DNA from: Rhodococcus opacus B4 | GTDB taxonomy: Bacteria > Actinomycetota > Actinomycetes > Mycobacteriales > Mycobacteriaceae | Assembly: GCF_000010805.1 (NCBI RefSeq) | Contig: NC_012522.1 | Location: 7,849,451 to 7,913,450, forward strand | Reading direction: 5' to 3' | DNA length: 64,000 bases | Shown: positions 27,473-35,706 of the stretch, piece by piece | Position numbering within the stretch: position 1 is the stretch's first letter | Layout: each line of letters begins with the position of its first letter | Translations under genes and position numbers: made by a program | Notes under the pieces: model-generated | The model's database searches: none | What the model saw: only the letters and a program-made list of their open reading frames with translations | What the model was told of the DNA's origin: nothing

Positions 27473-27474
27473 GG

Positions 27475-28047
27475 CTACTTGACCAGGGTGGTGACGACCT
27501 GCACCGGGTTGGCGAGGGTATCCCGAATCGGCGAACGCTTCTGCACGGCGTCGGTCAGCTCTTGCAACTGCTCGGTCGAGGCGTTCGGCGACTCGGCGTG
27601 CACGTCGATTCGGATCTCCTGGGCACCGGGACGCACAGAGTCATCGAGGTTGAGGAAGCCCTGGAGATCGAAATCTGTCTGCATCTCCAGCCGCAGCGAG
27701 GACAGTTCGATGCCCCGCACGGCCGCGTTGGTGGCGTAGGTGACCGCGTAGCAGCCGGCGAGCGCCTGGAGCACATACTCGGCGGGGCTGGCAGCCTTGT
27801 CCGTGCCCAGCAAAGCCGCCGGCTCATCGGACTCGAGGACGTACGAGGCCTCCCGGCTGCTCACCAGCCCGCCGTTCTGGTGCAGCTCGCCCGTGGTCGA
27901 ACGCTGATGGCAGCCGTCGAGCCACTCGGATCCGAGCGAGAACGTCACCTGGGCGAGTGCGGGGGTCTCGCGGACCGCGTCGATCGTTGCGTGAAGGGCC
28001 TGCTTGTCGACACCGTTGATGGTGGTGGCCGAGGAGGTGCTGGTCAT
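27475..28047 (-). CDS. OsmC/Ohr-family protein with one of the two usual cysteines
   Basis: The 190-residue protein has an OsmC fold: SPAEYVLQALAGCYAVTYAT with the central cysteine in about the middle, then a C-terminal helix. The family's second cysteine, normally in a CPV segment, appears as KRSPIRDTLANPV. With one thiol it may not be a classical thiol peroxidase. OsmC proteins in catabolic operons often have unknown roles. It lies 56 bp after the MFS gene and 2 bp before the ligase, so is part of the operon. Confidence 0.8.
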   Translation of the reverse strand: MTSTSSATTINGVDKQALHATIDAVRETPALAQVTFSLGSEWLDGCHQRSTTGELHQNGGLVSSREASYVLESDEPAALLGTDKAASPAEYVLQALAGCYAVTYATNAAVRGIELSSLRLEMQTDFDLQGFLNLDDSVRPGAQEIRIDVHAESPNASTEQLQELTDAVQKRSPIRDTLANPVQVVTTLVK

Positions 28048-28103
28048 GAGGCATTGCCTTTCGTTTCATTTGGCGAGTGCGCGGGCGTCGAAGGACGCCT
28101 CCG

Positions 28104-29483
28104 CTAGGCCTTCAAGGGGGCGGGGGAGTCGTGGTTGTCTACTGCGGCAGGGTTTTGCGGTGCTGAGCGGGGGTCGAGATCGATGTCCTTCTTGTTGGTC
28201 TCCGGTGCGAGGTACGCGCAAACCGCGGTGATGACGCTGAGGACGGTGAAGTACCCGACGACCAGCCACGGGCTTCCGTTTCCGACTGCGAGCAGTGTTG
28301 TCGCGATCAGAGGTGAGAAGCCGCCGGCGAACACCGAACCGATTTGATATCCGACTGATGCTCCGCTGTATCGCACTCCGGTGGAGAACATTTCAGAGAA
28401 GAAGGCCGCTTGTGGACCGTACATTGCGTCGTGGAAGAAGTTCAATCCGATCACCATTGCAAGGGTGATCAGCACTGGGTTCCCTGTGTCGGCGAGGAGG
28501 AAGAACGGGCCGATGAACAGTGCACTGGTGACGGCACCGAACAGGTACAGCGGGCGGCGGCCGAACTTGTCGGACAGCGCGGCCCACATCGGTACGGAAA
28601 CAAGTCCGATGGCCGAGGCAATCAGGACCGAATTCAATCCGATGCTGGTGGCCGAGCCCAGACTGCGGGCGATGTAGGCGATGCCGAACACGGTGTAGAG
28701 GTAGTAGATCGCGTTCTGCGACAATCGCATTCCGGTCGTCAGATACACCGCACGTCGTTCGTTGCGGAACAACTCAACCACAGGCCTTTCGGCGATGGTG
28801 TCGTTCTTCTTCATTTCGGCGAACTTCTCCGGTTCGGACAGGCCGATACGGATCAGTAGGCCGACGAAGACCAGCAGTCCACTGATGAGGAAGGGGATCC
28901 GCCATCCCCAGGCGAGGAATGTTTCCTCGTCGAGGACGGTGCGAGCGATGCTGAACGCTCCGACGGCAAGCAGCATGCCGGCCGAAACACCGATCTGGGT
29001 GAAGCTCCCGTAGAAACCGCGTCGGTTCGCGGGTGCGGACTCCACGGACATCAGTGCTGCGCCGCCCCACTCGCCGCCGACGCCGAATCCCTGTGCGAGA
29101 CGGAGAACGAGCAGCAGGATCGGCGCCCAAATACCGATCGAGGCGTGGGTGGGAAGGACGCCGATGAGAGTGGTGCTCGCTCCCATGATGAGCAGCGACG
29201 CCACCAGCATCGCCTTGCGGCCCACCCGGTCACCGATGTGGCCGGCGACGACGCCCCCGATGGGGCGGGCGAGGAAGCCGACCGCGTAGGTGCCGAAGGC
29301 TGCGATGAGTCCGATCGCGGGGCTGACGTCGGGGAAGAAGAGGGGGCTGAACACCAGGGCCGCGGCCGTGCCGTACAGGAAGAAGTCGTACCACTCGATC
29401 GTGGTCCCGACGAAACTTCCCAGTGCGACCATGCGCGGCGAGTTGGGCTTCTTTTCACCCGACGGCGCTGTCGGTGAGCTCAT
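28104..29483 (-). CDS. MFS metabolite:H+ symporter (MHS family)
   Basis: About 459 residues and 12 hydrophobic segments. MHS signs are GSFVGTTIEWYDFFLYGTAA in helix 1, FLARPIGGVVAGHIGDRVGR in the 2-3 loop and FGVGGEWGGAALMSVE in helix 5. Family members import dicarboxylates, betaines, shikimate or alpha-ketoglutarate with protons. The ATG at 29483 follows GAGGAGACC at good spacing. It is the first gene of the long leftward set and is divergent from an ArsR gene. Probably it imports the acid that the operon degrades. Confidence 0.86.
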   Translation of the reverse strand: MSSPTAPSGEKKPNSPRMVALGSFVGTTIEWYDFFLYGTAAALVFSPLFFPDVSPAIGLIAAFGTYAVGFLARPIGGVVAGHIGDRVGRKAMLVASLLIMGASTTLIGVLPTHASIGIWAPILLLVLRLAQGFGVGGEWGGAALMSVESAPANRRGFYGSFTQIGVSAGMLLAVGAFSIARTVLDEETFLAWGWRIPFLISGLLVFVGLLIRIGLSEPEKFAEMKKNDTIAERPVVELFRNERRAVYLTTGMRLSQNAIYYLYTVFGIAYIARSLGSATSIGLNSVLIASAIGLVSVPMWAALSDKFGRRPLYLFGAVTSALFIGPFFLLADTGNPVLITLAMVIGLNFFHDAMYGPQAAFFSEMFSTGVRYSGASVGYQIGSVFAGGFSPLIATTLLAVGNGSPWLVVGYFTVLSVITAVCAYLAPETNKKDIDLDPRSAPQNPAAVDNHDSPAPLKA

Positions 29484-29785
29484 GGTCGGGGTCTCCTCTC
29501 GGGAGGGGGTCGCCGCACGGAGTCGGGACCAAGAGGGATGTGGGGGTATGTACTTGGGTAGCCGCGGGGTGCGGCCAGGGAGTTGGGGTCCGAAGCGGTG
29601 AAGGGTCTGCTGTGATGTAGGGCCCGACTCCTCTTCGGTGTGGCTCAAGTCTCAGCTGCAGGTGAACGAACGGCAATGGCCAATGTGGAGCAAGGCTGTG
29701 CAATTCTGCAGAACGCAGGTCAGGGCCAGTTTCTGTTCGTCACGGAGGCGCGAAGGGCATCGCCAGCTATAGTTGGAATGTTGGC

Positions 29786-29814
29786 CATTCGTAGAAATAT
29801 CGAAGGATTAGGAG
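29786..29814 (+). promoter_or_regulatory. Possible ArsR operator in the divergent intergenic region
   Basis: The sequence ATTCGTAGAAATATCGAA lies just before GGATTAGGAG and the GTG start of the ArsR gene. TTCG and CGAA arms form an imperfect dyad. It sits in the 336 bp between the divergent ArsR and MFS genes, where an autoregulator would bind. Confidence 0.35.
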
Positions 29815-29819
29815 TGCCC

Positions 29820-30104
29820 GTGCTTCACGCCGCACCAACTCTCGACGAGCAGGTGGACATCCTCAAAGCACTCGCGGACCCCGTGCGGTTGGATCTCCTC
29901 CGGCGCATCGCCGCCGTCGACGAGATGGCCTGCACCGACCTGGTCGACGAATCCCATGTCTCCGCCTCGACCGTCTCCTATCACGTCAAAACGCTGAGGA
30001 CCGCCGGGCTCGTGCAGGTCCGCAAAGAGGGGCGCAACTTCCACTACACCTACCGGCCCGAGACCGCCCGTGCATTGGCGGCCGCGCTGAACAGCCTGGG
30101 CTGA
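29820..30104 (+). CDS. ArsR-family winged-helix regulator
   Basis: About 94 residues from a GTG at 29820 with AGGAG 5 nt upstream; longer upstream readings lack conservation. The core is LKALADPVRLDLLRRIAAVD, CTDLVDESHVSASTVSYHVK and the wing RKEGRNFHYTYRPE. It has no arsenic-type CVC metal motif. It is divergent from the acid-catabolism genes and is the obvious candidate to control them. It is related to the ArsR protein at 11034-11357. Confidence 0.85.
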   Translation: MLHAAPTLDEQVDILKALADPVRLDLLRRIAAVDEMACTDLVDESHVSASTVSYHVKTLRTAGLVQVRKEGRNFHYTYRPETARALAAALNSLG

Positions 30105-30484
30105 TCGGGTCGTGTACGTCTCCACTGTCCGTGGAGGAGGAACGGGCGACTATCACGTAGCACGGTGCCGATCGCGCAGCCGCTGCGGTTCGAGGGCCAC
30201 CCCGAATTCGGGGGTTAGGACCGAGCCCTCGGCCCCTATGAACACCCCCTGGGCTCGCTCGGTGCCTGCTGCCAAATCTCGGGCACATCGTTGCGGGGTC
30301 ACCCCGAGTAAAGCAGTTTCGACAACTCCGTGCTGGTGTCCCACGGAGCCGGCGCCTCAAGATTCGACACCCTCGAAATCGATGGTGCGGTGGACACGGC
30401 GAGCAGGTCCAGGACCTGGGGCAGGAAGCGGAACGCCGCGGTCCGATCGTTCAGCGTGGAGACCGCTGTGAGTCGGCGGCTGAT
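30105..30484. other. Intergenic stretch, nothing recognised
   Basis: The 380 bp between the ArsR and LysR stop codons hold GC-rich frames on both strands without family resemblance or ribosome sites. Both genes end here, so a bidirectional terminator is expected, but I see no strong hairpin with a T run. Confidence 0.4.
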
Positions 30485-31381
30485 CTAGTGGGCTGTGAAC
30501 AGCCCGCTGGGATGGTCCGCGACAAGTTGCTCGATGTGCTCAGCCATAACGCGAACCCGCGCTAGGCGCACGAGGTCGCGCGGGATGGACATCCAATAGC
30601 TTCTCTCGATCTTCGAGGTGATTGCCGTCAGGCGTTGCAGTCGGGGATTGCAGTCGGCAATGAACGACGGGAGCAACGCAATGCCGAGATCCGCTTCCGC
30701 GGCCTGGATGAAACCAGCGATGTTATTCGTCTGGATCCGTGCTTTCGCATTCGGCAGCACTTCGTACAGCAAATTGAACGTGGTGTGGTCCAGAGCGGTA
30801 TCGACATACCAGATCAAGACGTGCTTGTAGAGATCCTCGATCTGCTCCACCGGAGGATGCGAAGCGAGATAGTCACTTGATGCATAGAAACCGAGCGTGT
30901 AATTGGCGAGTTTCTGAACAGTCACCGCGCGGGCTTGCGGCCGCTCAATAGTGACGGCCAGATCGAACTCGCGGGGAGTTAGGGATGCGTGCCGGTTCGC
31001 GGTCACGATCTCCATCGTGAGATCAGGATGCTGACGCTGGAGCCCTACAAGGCCGGGTAGCAACAGATATGCCCCGAATCCGTCGGGGGCGATCACCCGG
31101 ACATGACCGGTCAGCGAGGAGTCCCGCGACAGACAGTCTTCCTGCGCCACCCGCATTGCTGATTCGATGGTCTCGGCATGGGCCAACAGTCGCAGCCCGG
31201 CGTCGGTGAGTGTCCATCCTTCCGACGTGCGATCGAACAAGCGGTTCTCGACAGCACGCTCGAGACGGGTGATGTGACGACTGACGGTCGTGTGATTGAT
31301 CTGCAGGTACTTGGCGGCCTCGGTCAACCGACCACGGCGCGCGACCTCCAGAAAAAGTCTGAGGTCATCGGCAGAGAACAT
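30485..31381 (-). CDS. LysR-family transcriptional regulator
   Basis: The 298-residue protein has an N-terminal winged helix (LRLFLEVARRGRLTEAAKYL then INHTTVSRHITRLERAVENR) and a periplasmic-binding-like effector domain from about residue 90. LysR proteins usually control a nearby or divergent gene. The next upstream DNA is about 1 kb of decayed sequence, so the present target is unclear; the amino-acid permease at 32427 is the nearest intact gene. Confidence 0.87.
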   Translation of the reverse strand: MFSADDLRLFLEVARRGRLTEAAKYLQINHTTVSRHITRLERAVENRLFDRTSEGWTLTDAGLRLLAHAETIESAMRVAQEDCLSRDSSLTGHVRVIAPDGFGAYLLLPGLVGLQRQHPDLTMEIVTANRHASLTPREFDLAVTIERPQARAVTVQKLANYTLGFYASSDYLASHPPVEQIEDLYKHVLIWYVDTALDHTTFNLLYEVLPNAKARIQTNNIAGFIQAAEADLGIALLPSFIADCNPRLQRLTAITSKIERSYWMSIPRDLVRLARVRVMAEHIEQLVADHPSGLFTAH

Positions 31382-32426
31382 GGTTCAACTCTAGCCACCG
31401 TTACCGCGGATCCTCATCCCGCCACTACAGCGTCCTCCCAGTTCCGCATCATCGCCATTAAGGCCGACGGTGTGACTCCTAAGGTGTCGAATTGTCTGTC
31501 GACGGCGGGGTCGCGCCGTCCAAGGCCCTGCACCTTACTTGAAGTTCACGCGGGCGGGGAGTGACGCCCGCCCATTCTCTGCGAGAGCGCTCTTGCGGTC
31601 AGAGGGGGTGAACCTGCGCTTGAATGATCCCGCGAGACTTCTGAGTGGTCTGCGACGAAATTATACGTCGCAAGTTCTCCGGCCCAGGAGTCCTGTCGGT
31701 GTCTGTGTGGCAGAGTGGAGATCGCCGAAATCGACTCGAACTCCAGGACCTATACCGCTGCAACGGGTGTCGACCAGACCGCAGACAGGGTTGGTGTCGG
31801 AGCCGGGGGCCGCCGCAGGCCAGTCGCTGGGCGCGGCGACGTACTCACGGGCCGAGGGGCCCAGCCACACCGAGCAATCGGCGTAGAACGAGTCCAATTT
31901 GGTGCACAACGAGCGGCCGCCAGCATTGCCGGCGATTCCGATAACCGTGACCGCGTGTATTCGGCGATGCCGCAGATGGGTATGACCCCCAGACTGCATC
32001 GTTTACAGCTCCTCGTAAACAATCCTCTGTGAGCCGCCGCAACAGACCAGACCAGGTCCACCACGGTTCTCACTTGTGCTAGGCGCTGTCGTTCTCAGGC
32101 ACGATCATCCAGTACTTCCGCAGGGCAGCGACGTCGTCGGGCGGGGGATCCGAACGAGCCGTGGACCGGAATCGCCGACGTCGAGGGTGGAGAGCCGCGA
32201 CTCCGAGGCCTGCGGCCGCGGCGGTCCACCGGCCGGTGACGTTGTAGGGCTGGATCTGGGTACGGGTGACAGGGAAGGATATCGACGAGAATCCCGAGGG
32301 CGGGAACGTCGAGGTGCGAGTCGACCGTAGCCAATCAGTCTGTGGGCGTGTATATCGAGCAGAACTTTCGGGTGGCTCACAAGATACTTAGCGGTGGGTT
32401 TAGCGGAGAATGACACCCGTTTGGAA
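31382..32426. other. Decayed stretch with one possible relic
   Basis: About 1 kb with no intact gene. On the minus strand at 31661-31999 one frame reads CTKLDSFYADCSVWLGPSAR and later EYVAAPSDWPAAAPGSD and VCGLVD. The Cys/Trp spacing looks like the C-terminal part of a secreted actinobacterial protein, perhaps of the septum-formation type, but this is weak. The rest shows nothing. Confidence 0.35.
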
Positions 32427-33890
32427 TCACAGACTCTCTGCAGATTCTGAACGCCCACTTCTCTTAATCGCGTACCACCCAAGAGTCAGAGCCGGAACAA
32501 TGATGACCAGCGAAGACACGGTATATGTGCCAATTGGGTAGTCGATTGCCATCAGCCCGAGGATGCAAGCAAGGAAGCCGAGCGTCGCATATGACGTATA
32601 GGGGGAACCTGGAGCCTTGAACGCGGGGCGAGCTACTTCTCCGCGTCGGGCGCGGCTGTGAAGTTTGATCTGGCAAAGGCAAATTACGGACCATGTCGAA
32701 AGAACCCCGAGCGCTGAGACGTTTATCGCAATCTCAAATGCCTCGCTGGGTACGATGTAATTGAGTCCAACACCGATCAGTGTCACGAATGCGGTCAGGA
32801 TGACGCCACCAATCGGAACGCCCGCCTGACTCATCTTGGCGGTAAATCGTGGTGCTGCACCTTTCATTGCCATCGACCGGAGTATGCGGCCTGTGGAGTA
32901 GAGGCCGGCATTGAGGCTTGAAAGGGCGGCAGTAAGCACCACGAAGTTCATCACATTGCCGGCGGAAGGTATCCCGATCCGATCGAAGAAAGTGACAAAG
33001 GGGCTTTCGGACGCGCTGTACATGTTGTTAGGGAGCAAGAGCACAAGTAGCAACACAGACCCGACGTAGAAGACCGCGATCCGCCAGAGGATGCTGTTGA
33101 CCGCCTTCGGCATGACCGCGACTGGATCCTTCGTCTCACCTGCTGCGATACCCACCAGTTCAATACCGGAGTAGGCGAACGTTACGCCCACGACGACAAG
33201 GACGAGTGGGAGCATCCCGTTGGGTAGCCAACCCCCGTGGTCGGCGATGAGATGGAGCCCGGGGCGTGCGCCCGATATCGGGTACTGGAAAGCGAGGACC
33301 ATACTTCCCACGAGAAGGAAGGTGACCAAGGCGCCGACCTTGATGATGGCGAACCAGAATTCGAGTTCTCCAAAGAACTTCACCGAAAGAAGGTTGATAG
33401 TAAGCACAATCGTGAGGGCAGCGAAGGCGAGAAGCCACTGCGGCACGCTGGTGAAGAAGCTCCAATAATGGACGTAGATAGCTGCCGCTGTCACATCGAC
33501 AATTGACGCCAGTGCCCATTGGATCCAGTACATCCAGCCGGCGACGAAGGCGAGTTTGTCCCCATACATCTCGCGTGCGTAAGAGACGAACGAGCCGGAT
33601 GTCGGACGATGTAGGACGAGCTCGCCCATTGCGCGGAGCATGAAGAATGCGAATAGTCCGGTCACGGCGTAGGCGACCACGAGGGCTGGCCCAGCAGTCG
33701 CAATTCTGCCTCCGGCTCCGAGAAATAAGCCCGTTCCGATCGCGCCCCCGATTGCGATCATTCGGATGTGGCGTGGGGTCAGACCCTTGCGATAGGCGTC
33801 ATCTCCTTCGCGGCGCGATCGCGCAGCGGATGACCCGTTGGCTGCATGCGACTCCGATGACGAGTCGTTCTGCGATACTGACTGACTCAT
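32427..33890 (-). CDS. APC-family amino-acid permease
   Basis: About 487 residues with 12 hydrophobic segments. Helix 1 has IRMIAIGGAIGTGLFLGAGG, the hallmark of the amino-acid transporter (AAT) branch, followed by AGPALVVAYAVTGLFAFFML and RPTSGSFVSYAREMYG. It should take up a neutral amino acid with protons; AnsP, GabP and ProY are relatives. The ATG at 33890 starts the conserved region. Its neighbours act on methionine-type substrates, so methionine uptake is possible, as inference. Confidence 0.85.
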   Translation of the reverse strand: MSQSVSQNDSSSESHAANGSSAARSRREGDDAYRKGLTPRHIRMIAIGGAIGTGLFLGAGGRIATAGPALVVAYAVTGLFAFFMLRAMGELVLHRPTSGSFVSYAREMYGDKLAFVAGWMYWIQWALASIVDVTAAAIYVHYWSFFTSVPQWLLAFAALTIVLTINLLSVKFFGELEFWFAIIKVGALVTFLLVGSMVLAFQYPISGARPGLHLIADHGGWLPNGMLPLVLVVVGVTFAYSGIELVGIAAGETKDPVAVMPKAVNSILWRIAVFYVGSVLLLVLLLPNNMYSASESPFVTFFDRIGIPSAGNVMNFVVLTAALSSLNAGLYSTGRILRSMAMKGAAPRFTAKMSQAGVPIGGVILTAFVTLIGVGLNYIVPSEAFEIAINVSALGVLSTWSVICLCQIKLHSRARRGEVARPAFKAPGSPYTSYATLGFLACILGLMAIDYPIGTYTVSSLVIIVPALTLGWYAIKRSGRSESAESL

Positions 33891-34371
33891 GAGGATTCTT
33901 TCGACTCGGGATTCAAAAGCGATAGGGGAGAGCGGCGCCACCTGGGGCTTGCATCAACGAGCGAACATAAACTCTCCACCAGACAGCGGCGATGTGGTGC
34001 CGGGGAGGGGTTGGTCGACAACTCTGTGAAGGAAACGCATCCCAGTTCAGTGAAGCGATATCGGTTGCGAGCAACGCGCCGGCACCGCTTGGGCATACAG
34101 TATGAGCGGCGTCACCCTGCGATGCCCTGCATGGGAGGATCTACAGAATCTGTCATATACGGCGCAGATCATTCGACGCTGAATGTGAAAAACTTGGCCA
34201 GATTGCAAGATTCACATCACGCATACGTTGGCCCGCCGCTGAGCTCGGGTTGTACGTCGGACAAGCAATCGCGGTGTCCGCAACGTAGGGCGGCGCGGCT
34301 GCCAGTATCGCGGTCGGTGTGGCGTGTGCCTTCGAATCCTCGGGTGACACAGGGCTTGTGTCACTAGCGGT
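33891..34371. other. Intergenic stretch upstream of the permease gene
   Basis: About 480 bp with no recognised gene. The permease promoter should lie near 33900-34000, but I cannot point to a convincing -35/-10 pair. Confidence 0.35.
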
Positions 34372-35030
34372 GAGCAGAGCGATCCGATCCGCCCGTTTCA
34401 GCACGTACCCGATGACCGTCGAGAACCTCGGGCCGACCGAGTTTCTCGACGCTTGGGCGCGGCAACGTGAACTGGCTGCCAACCGTGCTGAGAACGTTGG
34501 CGACAGCACCCTGTTGCCCAACTTCGGGTGTACGCCGCGGGCCGCCGCACCGAACCGGGGGACCGACGATACGCCGGTCATCAAGGTCGACCGGGGCGGA
34601 CAGATTACCTTGGCGCCGGCCCGGACAGTTGATCGTGGACGTCGTGCGCTACGTTCGCGGCTTCGATGAGGCGCTGGTCTCGGTGTGTACCGACCTCGGC
34701 CTCGAGTGCGACCGTGTCGAGGGCCGGTCGGGCGTGCAGCTGCCCCCCGCACTGGAGAGCGGTCAGTGGCTGCCGGAGCGGAAGAGTGCGGCCATCGGTG
34801 TGCGTGTCCCAGCGCGGCGTGGCGTTGCGCTGGTTCGCACTCAACTGCCATTCGGCGCGCACCGCATATGACGCCATCATCACGGGCGGCATCCGCGACG
34901 TCGGGGTGACGTCGCTGTCGCGCGAACCGGGCCGGGAAATGACGGTCGCCGAGGTCACCCGGCCGCGACTGCCCACGTGGTCGCTGCCCTCGACGGCAGG
35001 CATCCCGTGGCGGAGAAGGGCATCGAGCTC
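34372..35030 (+). pseudogene. lipB: Lipoyl(octanoyl) transferase, decayed
   Basis: Three frames together give a recognisable LipB. The first has NLGPTEFLDAWARQRELAAN and TPVIKVDRGGQIT, with an altered GPGQL region. A shifted frame gives VVRYVRGFDEALVSVCTDLG, VEGRSGVQLPP and RKSAAIGVRVPARRGV. A third gives LRWFALNCHSARTAYDAI, GGIRDVGVTSLSREPGREMT and finally ALDGRHPV. At least two frameshifts separate them. LipB moves octanoyl from ACP to lipoyl domains. The relic lies near an E1-E2 pair that needs lipoylation, so it may once have served that complex. Confidence 0.85.
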
Positions 35031-35120
35031 GAGTTGATGAGCTGCCGGAAACCGAAGCGAGCGCAGTGCGATTTACAACAGCTCGGTACTAGCAGTCGAG
35101 TGTTCAGAGTCGGTGGCGCT

Positions 35121-35606
35121 CTAGTCAAGGAGCTTTTTCCACCCGTCAGCCTCCGCATAATCGAAGATCAGACTGGATTCTGCACGTGCGACCACGTTCT
35201 GTTCGATGAGATTTTGAATGACGACGTCGCGTAGCTCTTGTGCGTTCTTCGCCACGACGTGGAGGAGGAAGTCGTCTGCGCCGGTGATGTGGAAGATACC
35301 GAGCACGCCGGGAATGTGCAGCGCGGATTCCTGGAAGGCTACGACACGCTGTCGGTTGTGAGTTGCGAGGCGGACGGCTACGAGCGCTTGCAATGACGTG
35401 CCCAGCGCTGCGAGGTCGATATCGACCCGGAAGCCTCTGATGATCTGCAGCGACTGGAGTCGGCGCAGTCTCAACGACAACGTCGATTCGGAGACGGCCA
35501 ACTCTTGAGCGAGGGTAGCGCCGGATGCGCGCGCGTTCACAGATAGGGCTCGTAGGAGAGCCCGGTCAATGCGGTCGAGTTCGGTGTTCTTCGATTCGGT
35601 GGTCAC
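35121..35606 (-). CDS. Lrp/AsnC-family regulator, MdeR-like by position
   Basis: The 161-residue protein has the Lrp helix-turn-helix at 10-60 (LDRIDRALLRALSVNARASG then LAVSESTLSLRLRRLQSL) and the ligand-binding ferredoxin-like domain after that (VLGIFHITGADDFLLHVVAK). It is divergent from a Cys/Met PLP enzyme. In Pseudomonas putida an Lrp-type gene, mdeR, has the same relation to mdeA and mdeB. The shared 100-bp gap contains a clear dyad, so it probably controls both directions. Confidence 0.88.
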   Translation of the reverse strand: MTTESKNTELDRIDRALLRALSVNARASGATLAQELAVSESTLSLRLRRLQSLQIIRGFRVDIDLAALGTSLQALVAVRLATHNRQRVVAFQESALHIPGVLGIFHITGADDFLLHVVAKNAQELRDVVIQNLIEQNVVARAESSLIFDYAEADGWKKLLD

Positions 35607-35649
35607 GTCTACCCCTTCATGTGCAGGATCTGCGATCTTCGACAGAAGA

Positions 35650-35679
35650 ATAGTAGGTGCTGCATGATTGGCCTACTAT
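35650..35679. promoter_or_regulatory. Perfect dyad operator in the Lrp/PLP-enzyme gap
   Basis: ATAGTAGG at 35650-35657 and CCTACTAT at 35672-35679 are exact inverted repeats, 22 bp centre to centre. This is two helical turns and fits an Lrp-type dimer or octamer site. It lies 27 bp before the ATG of the PLP enzyme and 43 bp before the regulator start. Confidence 0.65.
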
Positions 35680-35706
35680 CATGGCAGGATCCCTATTATT
35701 CGAATC

